Shown here one piece after another: positions 45,673 through 54,678 of a stretch of DNA of 64,000 bases; within the stretch, counting starts at the first letter, position 1; the number at the start of each line of letters is the position of its first letter. A program made the translations under genes and the position numbers. The DNA is taken from assembly GCF_001280015.1 (NCBI RefSeq), contig NZ_LGDV01000201.1, positions 124,001-188,000 of the forward strand, given 5' to 3'. The notes beneath the pieces are model-generated. The model was given only the letters and a program-made list of their open reading frames with translations. It did no database searches and was not told where the DNA came from. Origin of the DNA: Streptomyces sp. MMG1121. GTDB taxonomy: Bacteria; Actinomycetota; Actinomycetes; Streptomycetales; Streptomycetaceae.

Positions 45673-47856
45673 TCAGCCGGCCGGGGCGCTCCCGTCGGGC
45701 CGGCCGGCGCCATGGGCACCGTCGAATCCGGACGCGTGGCTGCGCCCTTGGGATATGGGCGTCGGGTCCAGGTGCTCCGCCTCTTCTATGGGTACGGGCT
45801 CCATGGGTACGGCCTCCAGGTGCCCCAGGTTTTCCATGTGCTGCTGCGCCTCGGCGAGTCCGATGCCGCGCTGGAAGGCGGCCATCAGCCCCGGATCGTG
45901 GCCCGCGACGGTGTCGGCGTCCTGGCGGGGTGCCGGGCCGCCGCGCAGCTGGGGCACGATGTGCTCCTGGGCGCGGCGGCGGGGCAGTTGGGGCTTGCCC
46001 ATGGTGCCGCGTACGGTGCCGGCGCGCGGGGTGGGCAGGACGCCGGCGTGTGCCTCGACCGCGGGCCGGTCCCCGGCGCTGATGCCGGGCACGGCCGCGG
46101 CGGGGGTGGGCCGCTCCTGCCGGGCCCCGCGCACGGGAAGCGGCGCGGGTTCGCCTCCGCTCCGCCCGCCCGCGCCGTCCAGGGCACCTTGCCGCCCCGA
46201 GCCGGCCTCGGTGACGGGCCGTTCAGAACCACGGCCCCCTGAACCACTGTCTCCGGAACCGCCGTCTCCAGAACCGCTATGCACGGAACCGCTATGTACG
46301 GAACTGCCATGTACGGACCCGACGCGTCCGGAACTGCTATGTGCGGAACCGCTGTGTCCGGCAGCGCTGTGTCCAGGACCGACATGCCCGGCACCGGTTT
46401 CGACACCGTGCTGCCCGGAGCCGCTCGCGGTCCCGTGCTGGGCGTGCCTCCGCCGTCCGGTACCGGAGACCTGCCCTGCGCCGCCCTGTGCGGCGGCTCC
46501 GTACTCCGGCCGACCTCCCGGCACCGGCGCTGACGCGGGCGCGGAAGCCCGCACCTGAGCGTGCCCCTCCGCCTGGCCGTGCGACCCGTGTCCCTGCGGT
46601 CCCGTCTGCGGCGGCGCACCGGTGTCGGCCGACTCGCCGGGCGCTGCCGCCGCCGTACCCAACAAGGCCTGCGGGACGACGAGTACGGCCTGCACGCCGC
46701 CGTAGATGTTGGTCTGCAGGCGCACATGGATGCCGTGCCGGCGGGCTAGCTGGGAGACGACGTAGAGCCCGATGCGGCCGTCGGCCAGCAGGCTGGCGAC
46801 GTTGACCTGGTCGGGGTCGGCGAGCAGGGCGTTCATCCGGTTCTGTTCGCCGACGGGCATGCCGAGTCCGCGGTCCTCGACCTCCACGGCGAGCCCGGAG
46901 GTGACGAGGTTGGCGCGGAGCAGCACCTGGGTGTGCGGGGCGGAGAACACCGAGGCGTTCTCGATGAGTTCGGCGAGCAGGTGGATGACGTCGGCGACGG
47001 CGTGGCCGCGCAGTTCGCCGTCGATCGGCGGCACCAGCTTGACCCGGGAGTACTGCTCGACCTCGGCGATGGCGGAGCGCAGCACCTCGGTCATGCTCAC
47101 CGGATTGCTCCACTGCCGCCGGGAGACGGCGCCGCCGAGCACGGCGAGGTTCTCGGCGTGCCGCCGGATGCGGGTGGCCAGGTGGTCCACGTGGAACAGG
47201 CCCTTGAGCAGGTCGGGGTCCTCGATCTCGTTCTCCAGCTCGTCGAGGATCGAGATCTCCCGGTGCACGAGGGACTGCAGCCGGCGCGCGAGGTTGACGA
47301 AGACTTCCAGCTTCTGCTCGTTGCCCGCGTGGCTGGAGAGCTGGGCGGCGCGCACGACGGCGGTGACGGCGCCGTCGTGTGCGCGGGCGAGGTCGGCGGC
47401 GAGCAGTTCGAGTTCGTCGGCGTCCGCGGGCGGGCGGCGCGGCGGGGTGCGCTGCGGCGGGGTAGCGCCCTGGCGCAGCGCGTCCACCAGGGAGTGCAGG
47501 TCGGCCTCACCGCGCGCGGCGGTACGGCGCAGCGCGTCGACGCGGTCGGCGACCGAGCGGGCGGCACGGTCGGCGGCCACGGCGGCGATGAGGATGCCGG
47601 CGACGGTCACGGTGACCGCTCCCGCGAGCACCGCCCACAGGACGGGGCCGGTGCGGGCGCCGGTGGAGCGGATGCTGAACAGGACCGCGGCGGTGGCGCT
47701 GAGCGCGACCGCGAGGGGCGGCAGCACGGCGAGCCGCATGAGCTGGGGCCGTATCTGCGTCTCGGGCAGTGCGGGAGCGGTTCGGGCGACCGGTCGCCCG
47801 TGCCGGCCGCCCTCCCGGCGGTCGGCACGTGTGGCCGGTGCTCGGAGGTCAGACAT
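45673..47856 (-). CDS. cvnA: Conservon sensor protein CvnA (histidine-kinase-like membrane protein)
   Basis: 727 residues from ATG 47856, with GAGG 7 bases upstream. Two hydrophobic segments lie near residues 42-90 (LAVLPPLAVALSATAAVLF, then VLAGAVTVTVAGILIAAVAA). A helical dimerisation-like region follows, then a HATPase domain at about 240-400: LAELIENASVFS is the N-box, VEDRGLGMP the G1 box and ADGRIGLYVVSQLARRHG the G2 box. The final 300 residues are disordered and Gly/Ser/His/Ala-rich. They include the pentapeptide repeat encoded at 46241-46405. Extracellular sensory parts are short, so the signal is unclear. Confidence 0.92.
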   Translation of the reverse strand: MSDLRAPATRADRREGGRHGRPVARTAPALPETQIRPQLMRLAVLPPLAVALSATAAVLFSIRSTGARTGPVLWAVLAGAVTVTVAGILIAAVAADRAARSVADRVDALRRTAARGEADLHSLVDALRQGATPPQRTPPRRPPADADELELLAADLARAHDGAVTAVVRAAQLSSHAGNEQKLEVFVNLARRLQSLVHREISILDELENEIEDPDLLKGLFHVDHLATRIRRHAENLAVLGGAVSRRQWSNPVSMTEVLRSAIAEVEQYSRVKLVPPIDGELRGHAVADVIHLLAELIENASVFSAPHTQVLLRANLVTSGLAVEVEDRGLGMPVGEQNRMNALLADPDQVNVASLLADGRIGLYVVSQLARRHGIHVRLQTNIYGGVQAVLVVPQALLGTAAAAPGESADTGAPPQTGPQGHGSHGQAEGHAQVRASAPASAPVPGGRPEYGAAAQGGAGQVSGTGRRRHAQHGTASGSGQHGVETGAGHVGPGHSAAGHSGSAHSSSGRVGSVHGSSVHSGSVHSGSGDGGSGDSGSGGRGSERPVTEAGSGRQGALDGAGGRSGGEPAPLPVRGARQERPTPAAAVPGISAGDRPAVEAHAGVLPTPRAGTVRGTMGKPQLPRRRAQEHIVPQLRGGPAPRQDADTVAGHDPGLMAAFQRGIGLAEAQQHMENLGHLEAVPMEPVPIEEAEHLDPTPISQGRSHASGFDGAHGAGRPDGSAPAG
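46241..46405 (-). repeat. 15-base degenerate tandem repeat in cvnA, about 11 units
   Basis: Read on the plus strand the units resemble GAACCGCTATGTACG. On the coding strand each gives a pentapeptide such as GSVHS, SSVHG, GPGHS or AAGHS, so the repeat is in frame and adds a His/Ser/Gly-rich stretch to the disordered CvnA tail. Copy-number change would alter length only. Confidence 0.9.
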
Positions 47857-48103
47857 CTGCGTCCTCGTACTGGTCCGTCGGGCCTGCCCTCGCGGGGTGC
47901 GCAAGGCGGGCATGTGTCATCGCGGCGTCGGTCGGCGGAACCGGGGAATCCAGCCACACCGTCGCCGACGGACACTCACAGTAGTTGCCTGAGCATCATG
48001 TGCGGTGGGCAGTTGACAAAGTCACCCGGGGAGCGTCCCGCTCTGGTATGAAGCCTCGTACGACAGACCGATAACCGACTGGACCGGCCCTACGGAAACA
48101 GAA

Positions 48104-48133
48104 GACACTCTCCGCTTGATTACGGAGAGTGTC
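48104..48133. terminator. Bidirectional-looking terminator hairpin
   Basis: A perfect 11-base stem GACACTCTCCG with an 8-base loop is followed by GGGTTTGG on the plus strand and TTCTGTTTCC on the minus strand. It lies in the 512-base stretch between cvnA and the MBL gene (47857-48368), which otherwise contains no gene. It probably ends the MBL transcript. TTGACA near 48013 has no partner gene on its strand. Confidence 0.55.
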
Positions 48134-48368
48134 GGGTTTGGCCTTGGGTTGAGGGGCGGGGAACCGGGCGCGTGCGGTCCGGGGCGGGTCCGGATCCCTG
48201 TGTCGGGTGGGTCGGCCGGCACAGGCTGCCGGGTCACGGAATGTCCGCCGGGTGGTCCGGGGGCTTCACTCGGCCCCGTTCGTGTGTCGCGTGCGCGCGG
48301 GGTGCACGTCAGCGCTCAGGAGGCGCACGACGGACTCCTCCTGGGCTGCCGATGGTCGTCGAGGTCGC

Positions 48369-49538
48369 TCAGCCCCGCTTCTTGGGCGGCTCGGCCACGA
48401 GCGCCCCTACCGAGCGCCAGGTCCGGCGTTCCGTGCCCGCCACGCCCCGCCACCAGGCCTCCGCCGGGAGCTTGCCCGCCGGCTCGAAGGGCTCGCCGGG
48501 CCGGGGCAGGGCCACCGCCTGGCCGGCCTCCTCGGCCGCCTCCTTCGTCCATTCCCCGGGCTCGGCCCACGGGTGCGGGGCGAGGTTGAAGGTGCCCCAG
48601 TGGATCGGCAGCAGCGCGCCGTGCGGTGCGCCGCCCTGGAGGTCGAGGTGGGCGCGCAGACCCTCGTCCGGTCGCATATGGATGTCGGGCCAGAACTCGC
48701 TGTATGCCCCGATTTGGATCATCGTGGCGTCGAACGGGCCGTGGGCGGCGCCGATGTCCTTGAAGCCCTCGAAATAGCCGGTGTCGCCACTGTGGTAGAT
48801 CCGGTGCTCCTCGCCGGCGACGACCCAGGACGCCCACAGGGTGTGCTGGGTGTTGCGCAGGCCACGGCCGCAGAAGTGACGGGCCGGGGTGGCGGTGAGG
48901 GTGAGGGCGCCGACTCTGGTGGACTCGTGCCAGTCCAGCTCGCGCAGCCGGTCGGGCGAGACGCCCCAGTGTTCGAGGTGGGCGCCGACGCCGAGCGGCA
49001 CGGCGAACAGGGTGTCCGTGCCGGCCAGCGCCTTGATCGTGGGCAGGTCCAGATGGTCGTAGTGGTCGTGCGAGATGACCACCACGTCGACCGGGCCGAG
49101 CGCGGCCAGCGGCAGCGGCACGGGGTGCAGCCGCCTGGGCCCGGCGAACGGGAACGGGGAGCAGCGCTCGCCCCAGACCGGGTCGAACAGGACCCGGTGG
49201 CCGTCGATCTCCGCCAGCACGCTGGAGTGGCCCATCCAGGTCAGCCGCAGGCCCGTGGCGGGCGGCTTGGCCAGGTCGGCGAAGGTCGTGGGGTGCACCG
49301 GAACAGTGCCCTTCGGAGCGCGCAGGGGCCGGGTGTCCTTGTCGAAGAACACCTTCGCGAAGTCCAGCGTGGAGCCGGAGGGCCGGGTGCGCGCAGTACC
49401 GCCGGGGTTCTGGAAGACGCCGTCCTTGAAGTGGGGGGAGCGGCGGATACGTGCCATGCGCTCACCGCCCGGGTCCGCGCCGAAGGCAGCCGGCCGCGGC
49501 ATGCGGAGCCCGGAGCTCGAAGAACGCAATCCGGTCAC
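48369..49538 (-). CDS. MBL-fold metallo-hydrolase (NAPE-PLD/UlaG-like)
   Basis: 389 residues. The zinc motif HxHxDH is HDHYDH in VVISHDHYDHLDLPTIK. Further ligands lie in TPARHFCGRG and YHSGDTGYFEGF. The block LTWMGHSSVLAEIDGHRVLFDP is typical of NAPE-hydrolysing phospholipase D and UlaG-type lactonase relatives. The GTG at 49538 has GGGAGG 5 bases upstream. An in-frame ATG at about 49457 would remove 27 residues that look non-conserved. It is divergent from the TetR-controlled operon. Confidence 0.85.
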   Translation of the reverse strand: MTGLRSSSSGLRMPRPAAFGADPGGERMARIRRSPHFKDGVFQNPGGTARTRPSGSTLDFAKVFFDKDTRPLRAPKGTVPVHPTTFADLAKPPATGLRLTWMGHSSVLAEIDGHRVLFDPVWGERCSPFPFAGPRRLHPVPLPLAALGPVDVVVISHDHYDHLDLPTIKALAGTDTLFAVPLGVGAHLEHWGVSPDRLRELDWHESTRVGALTLTATPARHFCGRGLRNTQHTLWASWVVAGEEHRIYHSGDTGYFEGFKDIGAAHGPFDATMIQIGAYSEFWPDIHMRPDEGLRAHLDLQGGAPHGALLPIHWGTFNLAPHPWAEPGEWTKEAAEEAGQAVALPRPGEPFEPAGKLPAEAWWRGVAGTERRTWRSVGALVAEPPKKRG

Positions 49539-49611
49539 GGTACCTCCCGGTGAAGTGGGTGAGGCTCCCCATTATGGTCGGCCCCTCCGACAGCCCGGAT
49601 CCGCAGGGTGC

Positions 49612-49679
49612 TACTGAACCTCCGTTCAGCACGTTGACAGGGCACGGAGCGGCTCCGGATACTGACTCGTGATTCAGTA
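49612..49679 (+). promoter_or_regulatory. Promoter and two TetR-type operators of the acyl-CoA dehydrogenase operon
   Basis: TTGACA at 49634-49639 and GATACT at 49658-49663 are 18 bases apart, a strong housekeeping-type promoter. Two dyads flank or cover it: TACTGAAC-CTCC-GTTCAG at 49612-49629 and TACTGA-CTCGTGAT-TCAGTA at 49660-49679, the second over the -10 box and start point. The same TACTGA half-site forms the dyad in front of the tetR gene 5 kb away, so the TetR protein at 54783 probably represses here. Confidence 0.6.
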
Positions 49680-49801
49680 ACCGTCACCCTGGCCCACGGT
49701 TCGGCCGGTACGGCTCGTCCGTACCGCCCGTCCGGCGCGCTCGTGCGTACCCCTCGTCCGGCCCGCTCCGGCGACCATCCGCGGCAGTCCTTGGAGGCAC
49801 C

Positions 49802-50959
49802 ATGTCCGACCTCCCCACCGAACTGGTCCCGCTCCGTCCCGAACAGCACGACGTCGTCGACCTCGCGCGTGCCTTCGCCCGCGAGGAGATACGGCCACGC
49901 GCGCGTGCCGTGGACGAGGCCGGCGTCGAGACGCCCTGGGACCTGTGGCGCAAGGCCGCCGCGGTCGGCATCACCGGCTTCATGCTGCCGCAGGAGTACG
50001 GCGGGGGCGGCTTCACGGACGTCTTCACCCAGTGCCTCGTCCAGGAGGAGCTGTGCGTGGGCGACCTGGGCATCGGCAATCTGCTGTGCTCCAACGGCTT
50101 CTTCGCCGACCCGGTGCTCGCACTCGGCACGAAGGAGCAGCGACAGGAGTGGCTGACGCCTCTCACCGGCCCCGACACCCCGATGACGGCGCTGGCGACG
50201 ACCGAGCCCGGCGCGGGTTCCGACGCCGCGTCGATCGTCACCGCCGCGCACCGCACGGCCGACGGCTACCGGCTGAGCGGGCAGAAGGCGTGGATCTCGA
50301 ACGCGGGCGAGGCCGAGCAGTACGTGGTCTTCGCCAAGACCGACCCCACCCGGCGCTCGCGCGGGATGAGCGCGTTCCTGCTGCGCAAGGGCACCGAGGG
50401 CGTGTCCTTCGGTGAGCCGATGCGCAAGATGGGGCAGCGGGCGATCGTCTGCCGGGAGATCTTCTTCGCCGACGCGTTCGTACCCGAGGGGCACCGGCTC
50501 GGCGCGGAGGGCGAGGGCTTCACGGGCCTGATGCGGACCTTCGACATCTCCCGTACGGTCCTGGGCGCGGCGGCGACGGGGGTGGCGCGGGCCGCCTACG
50601 AGTACGCGCGCGACTACGCCCGTGAGCGACGGCAGTTCGGCAAGCCGGTCATCGAGCATCAGGCGGTCGCCTTCCGTCTCGCCGACATGCGCACGCGCGT
50701 GGAGCAGGCCCGGCTGATGACCTGGCGCGCGGCCCGCCGCCTGGACGCGGGCCTGGAAGCGACGGCCGAGGCCGCGATGGCCAAGCTGACGGCGTCGGAG
50801 ACGGCCGCGTACTGCACCTGGGCGGCCGTGCAGACCCTGGGGGGCTGGGGCTACTCGCGGGAGTTCCCGGTCGAACAGTGGATGCGGGACGCCAAGCTGG
50901 AGGAGATCGAGGAGGGCACCTCCGACATCATGCGGCTCGTCATCTCGCGGAGCCTGTGA
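49802..50959 (+). CDS. Acyl-CoA dehydrogenase
   Basis: 385 residues. MTALATTEPGAGSDAA is the FAD-binding signature, RRQFGKPVIEHQAVAFRLADM the second signature, and the catalytic Glu is in IEEGTSDIMR. GGAGG lies upstream of ATG 49802. It is the first of four overlapping genes with a ThDP decarboxylase, an amino-acid dehydrogenase and a CoA ligase, which suggests degradation of an amino acid through its 2-oxo acid and acyl-CoA. Confidence 0.93.
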   Translation: MSDLPTELVPLRPEQHDVVDLARAFAREEIRPRARAVDEAGVETPWDLWRKAAAVGITGFMLPQEYGGGGFTDVFTQCLVQEELCVGDLGIGNLLCSNGFFADPVLALGTKEQRQEWLTPLTGPDTPMTALATTEPGAGSDAASIVTAAHRTADGYRLSGQKAWISNAGEAEQYVVFAKTDPTRRSRGMSAFLLRKGTEGVSFGEPMRKMGQRAIVCREIFFADAFVPEGHRLGAEGEGFTGLMRTFDISRTVLGAAATGVARAAYEYARDYARERRQFGKPVIEHQAVAFRLADMRTRVEQARLMTWRAARRLDAGLEATAEAAMAKLTASETAAYCTWAAVQTLGGWGYSREFPVEQWMRDAKLEEIEEGTSDIMRLVISRSL

Positions 50960-52587
50960 TGGGCGGACGGACGGATCCGGTGCCCCACAGCGCCGCCGAG
51001 TCCCTCCTGACCGGCGGGGAGGCGCTCGTACGGGCCCTGCACGCGCACGGGGTGACCCGCGTCTTCGGCATCCCGGGCACCCACAACCTGGAGGTCTACC
51101 GGCACCTTCCGGCGTACGGCATCGCCCCTGTGACACCCTGCCACGAGCAGGGAGCCGGGTACGCGGCCGACGGGTACGCGCGCGTGACCGGCCGCCCCGG
51201 TGTCGTGCTCACCACGACCGGCCCCGCCCTGCTGAACGCGGCGGCCGCCGTCGGCGAAGCGTACGCGGACAGCGTGCCGCTGCTCGTCGTCTCGCCCGGC
51301 ATGCCGCTCGGCCATCCGCGGCTGTCCACCGGCGCGCTGCACGAGATGCGCAGCCAGACGGAGGCCCTGCGCGGGGTCGCCGCGTTCAGCCACCGGGTCT
51401 CGTCGGTCGCGGAGATCGACGCGGCCGTGGCCCGGGCGTTCACCCTCTTCCGTTCGCGGCGCCCGCGCCCTGCGCACGTCGAGGTGCCGCTGGACCTGCT
51501 GACGGCCGCTCGGACGCTGGGCCCCGTCCGCCGCGCGCCGTCGGTCCCGAAGCCCGCGCCGGACCCGCAGGCCGTGCGGGAGGCCGCCGCGACCCTCTCC
51601 GGGGCCCGCCGCCCGGCGCTGGTGCTCGGGGGCGGGGCCGTAGGCGCGCGGCCCTGGTGCCGCGCCCTCGCCGAGCGCCTGGGCGCCCCCGTGGTGACCA
51701 CGGCGGCCGGCAAGGGCACGGTCGCGGAGACCCATCCGCTGTCGCTCGGCGTGTCCCTGCACAGCCCCGCCCTACAGAAGTGGCTCGCCACGCGCGACGT
51801 CGTCCTCGCGGTCGGCACGGAGCTGTCCGGGTCCGACTTCTGGACCGACCCGCCGCCACTGGACGGCCGGCTCGTACGCGTCGACCTCGACCCGCACCAG
51901 ATGTACGCGGGCCCGGCAGTGGACGTCCCGGTCGTGGCGGACGCAGGGCTCGCGCTGGAGGCTCTGCTCGCAGCGTTGCCGGAGGGTCGGCACGCGCGCG
52001 TGGCCGACGAGGTCGCCGCTCTGCGGGCCGCGCGTGACGCCGAGAGTGCCGTGCGTGACGCCCGCTGGATCCCGTATCTGCGGGCCGTGCGCGAGGTGCT
52101 GGCGGCCGATGCCGTCATCACGTCCGACAGCGCCCAGTGCTGCTACTACGGCGCCCTCCCCCACCTCTCCGTCGGACCGGAGGGCCGGTATCTGCACCCC
52201 GCCGGCTTCGGCACCCTCGGCTACGCGCTGCCCGCCGCCCTCGGCGTCAAGGTGGCCGAGCCGCATCGGCAGGTGCTCGCGCTCAGCGGGGACGGCGGCC
52301 TCCAGTTCACGGTGCAGGAACTGGCCACCGCCGTACAGCTGCGGCTGCCGTTGCCCATAGTGGTGTTCGACAACGGCGGCTACGGCGAGATCCGCGACGA
52401 GATGCGGGCGCGCGGCGACGTTCCGGCCGCGGTGGACCTCACGCCGGTCGACCTGCCCGCCCTGGCCCGCGCCTACGGAGGTCACGGCACGCGCGCGTGC
52501 GACCCCGCCGCCCTGGCGCGCGCCCTCGCCGAGGCCCTGGAACGGCCCGGCCCCACTCTCATCACCGTCCCCGAGGAGACCCCATGA
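50959..52587 (+). CDS. ThDP-dependent decarboxylase (5-guanidino-2-oxopentanoate decarboxylase-like)
   Basis: 542 residues in three ThDP-enzyme domains. The activating Glu is in TPCHEQGAGYAADGYAR near residue 55, and the ThDP/magnesium motif is SGDGGLQFTVQELATAV with N in FDNGGYGEI. Overall pattern recalls decarboxylases annotated as acting on 5-guanidino-2-oxopentanoate or other 2-oxo acids, but acetolactate synthase and benzoylformate decarboxylase relatives look similar. The ATG overlaps the preceding stop (TGATG). A 2-oxo acid made by the next enzyme is the likely substrate. Confidence 0.82.
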   Translation: MGGRTDPVPHSAAESLLTGGEALVRALHAHGVTRVFGIPGTHNLEVYRHLPAYGIAPVTPCHEQGAGYAADGYARVTGRPGVVLTTTGPALLNAAAAVGEAYADSVPLLVVSPGMPLGHPRLSTGALHEMRSQTEALRGVAAFSHRVSSVAEIDAAVARAFTLFRSRRPRPAHVEVPLDLLTAARTLGPVRRAPSVPKPAPDPQAVREAAATLSGARRPALVLGGGAVGARPWCRALAERLGAPVVTTAAGKGTVAETHPLSLGVSLHSPALQKWLATRDVVLAVGTELSGSDFWTDPPPLDGRLVRVDLDPHQMYAGPAVDVPVVADAGLALEALLAALPEGRHARVADEVAALRAARDAESAVRDARWIPYLRAVREVLAADAVITSDSAQCCYYGALPHLSVGPEGRYLHPAGFGTLGYALPAALGVKVAEPHRQVLALSGDGGLQFTVQELATAVQLRLPLPIVVFDNGGYGEIRDEMRARGDVPAAVDLTPVDLPALARAYGGHGTRACDPAALARALAEALERPGPTLITVPEETP

Positions 52588-53768
52588 CCGCCCCCGCTCC
52601 CCTGATGTCGCTCGTCTGGACCGACCATGTCACCGGCCGTCAGGGCTTCCTGGTCGTGGACCGCCTGGTGCGCGGCGTGGCCAGCGGCGGGCTGCGGATG
52701 CGCCCCGGCTGCACCCTGCAGGAGGTGACGGGGCTCGCCCGCGGGATGACGATGAAGGAGGCCCTGCACTACAACCCCGACGGCCGCTATATCCCCCTCG
52801 GCGGCGCCAAGGGCGGCATCGACTGCGATCCCCAGGCCCCGGAGGCGTACGGGCTGCTCGTGCGGTACCTGCGTGCCATGCGGCCGTACATCGAGGGCTT
52901 CTGGACCACGGGCGAGGATCTCGGACTCACCCAGGACCTGGTCGACCGCGCGGCGGCCGAGGCCGGCCTGGTCTCCTCCATCCAGGCGGTGTATCCGCTG
53001 CTGGACGACGAGACGGCGGCCCGCGCGCGGCTCGCGGACGCGTTCGCCGTCGAGGTGGACGGCATCGGCCTGGACGAACTGGCGGGCGGCTGCGGGGTCG
53101 CCGAGTCGGTGCTCGCGGCCCTGGAGCGGGCGTCGGTGCCGTACGCGGGTACGCGGGTGGCCGTCCAGGGGGTCGGCACGATGGGCGGGGCCACCGCGCG
53201 GTTCCTCGCGCGCGCGGGGCTGACGGTGGTGGCGGTCGCCGACATCAAGGGCACGATCGCCAATCCGGCGGGGCTCGACGTCGAGGCGCTGCTGGCCGCG
53301 CGGGACGGTTACGGCACCGTCGACCGCCGGGTGCTGTGCCCCGGCGACCGCGAACTGCCGGGCGACGCCTGGCTGTCCGCCGACGCGGAGGTACTGGTGC
53401 CGGCGGCCGTGTCGTACGCGATCGACACCGGCAACCAGGAGCGGATCGGCGCCCGCTGGATCGTGGAGGCCGCCAACATGCCGGTCCTGCCGGAGGCGGA
53501 GGCGTCGCTGGCCGCGCGCGGGGTGACCGTGCTGCCGGACGTGGTCGTCAACTCCGCGACGAACGCCTGGTGGTGGTGGACCCTGTTCGGCGACATCGGC
53601 GCGGACGCCGACGAGGCCTTCGCGTACATCCGGCGCTCCATGCGTGCCCTGACCGCCCTGATGCTGGACCGCGCGGACGACGACGGTACGACCCCGCGCG
53701 CGGCCGCCCATGCCCTGGTGACCGACCGGCTGCCGGTGATCGCGGAACGCTTCGGGTGGTATCGGTGA
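52584..53768 (+). CDS. Glu/Leu/Phe/Val dehydrogenase family protein
   Basis: 394 residues. The catalytic Lys motif is PLGGAKGGIDCDP near residue 72, followed by EGFWTTGEDLGLTQD. The NAD site reads VAVQGVGTMGGATARFL near residue 195, and EAANMPVLPEAE precedes NSATNAWWWWTLFGDI, an unusual Trp-rich stretch where related enzymes have Gly/Val. It would convert an amino acid to its 2-oxo acid for the decarboxylase. The ATG overlaps the upstream stop (ATGA). Confidence 0.88.
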   Translation: MTAPAPLMSLVWTDHVTGRQGFLVVDRLVRGVASGGLRMRPGCTLQEVTGLARGMTMKEALHYNPDGRYIPLGGAKGGIDCDPQAPEAYGLLVRYLRAMRPYIEGFWTTGEDLGLTQDLVDRAAAEAGLVSSIQAVYPLLDDETAARARLADAFAVEVDGIGLDELAGGCGVAESVLAALERASVPYAGTRVAVQGVGTMGGATARFLARAGLTVVAVADIKGTIANPAGLDVEALLAARDGYGTVDRRVLCPGDRELPGDAWLSADAEVLVPAAVSYAIDTGNQERIGARWIVEAANMPVLPEAEASLAARGVTVLPDVVVNSATNAWWWWTLFGDIGADADEAFAYIRRSMRALTALMLDRADDDGTTPRAAAHALVTDRLPVIAERFGWYR

Positions 53769-54592
53769 CGGCCCCCGCCGAGCCACCGGCCGACCCGCAC
53801 TCCGGCCGCTCCGGCCTCTCCGACCACTCCAGCCTGTTCGACCCGGCCTCCGTCGCCGTCGTCGGTGCCTCCGCGCGGCCCGGGAAGTGGGGCTACTGGC
53901 TCGCCAAGGGTGCGCTGGCCGGGCGGGGGCGGCGGGAGGTGCACCTGGTGAACCGGCGGGGCGGCAGCCTGGACGGGGTGCCCTTCCGGGCCGGGCTCGC
54001 GGGGCTCGCGTGCGAGCACGTCGTGGTGGCCGTGCCGCCCGCGCAGGTACGGCCCGTGGTCACCGAGGGACTCGCGGCCGGCGCCCGCTGTTTCACCGTG
54101 ATCACCTCCGGCGGGGATCCGGCGGAGGAACACGCGCTGGCCCGTGAGGTGACCGCCCACGGCGCCCGGCTGCTCGGGCCCAACTGCATGGGCCTGGTGG
54201 ACACCGGCAGCGAACTCCGGCTCAGCTGGGGCGAGTTCCCGGCGGGCGCGGTGGGACTGGTGTCGCAGAGCGGGAACCTCGCCCTGGAGATCGGCCGGCT
54301 GCTCGCACGCGCGGGGCAGGGATTCTCCCGGTTCGTCTCCCTCGGCAACCAGCGGGACATAGACGCGGCGGAGGCCTTGGAGGCACTCGTCGGCCACCCC
54401 CCGACCCGGGTCATCGCCGCCTACGTGGAGGACTTCCGCGACGGCCAGGACGTCCAGCCGGCGCAGATCCTTGCGGAGCCGGGTGCGCTGTTCACCCCAG
54501 CCGGCGGAGAGGTCGGGCGTGTCGGGGCCGGATCGTTGCGCGGAGGTGGTCGAGGCGTGGGTCACGGGCGGACTCCTACGGTCGCGTGCTGA
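53765..54592 (+). pseudogene. Truncated CoA-binding/acetate-CoA ligase family gene
   Basis: GTG 53765 overlaps the upstream stop (GTGA). Residues 25-225 are a good CoA-binding and ligase-CoA region: LFDPASVAVVGASARPGKWGYW, LLGPNCMGLVDTGSEL, GLVSQSGNLALEI and RVIAAYVEDFRDG. The family should continue with a further domain of 200-400 residues, but after about 54445 the frame becomes Gly/Arg-rich with poor codon bias and stops at 54592. The DNA after the break reads as the 5' end of a different gene on the minus strand. The product is probably inactive or lacks part of the enzyme. Confidence 0.7.
54446..54565 (-). pseudogene. 5' fragment of a gene divergent from tetR
   Basis: GTG 54565 has AGGAG with 7-base spacing, and the next 40 codons have strong GC third-position bias: MTHASTTSAQRSGPDTPDLS, then GEQRTRLRKDLRRLDVLA. 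After that the frame is antisense to the truncated CoA ligase. So a real gene starts here and is cut at about 54446. Its start with Lys-x-Leu-x-x-Leu-Asp before a would-be hydrophobic segment recalls amino-acid permeases, but that is a guess. Confidence 0.45.
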
Positions 54593-54678
54593 CTCCTACG
54601 ACGGTGGGGGGTGGCAGGGTGGCCGCCGCGCGGACGAACCGCTCGCCGACTGGCCGCCCATGGACTTGCTGACCGAGT

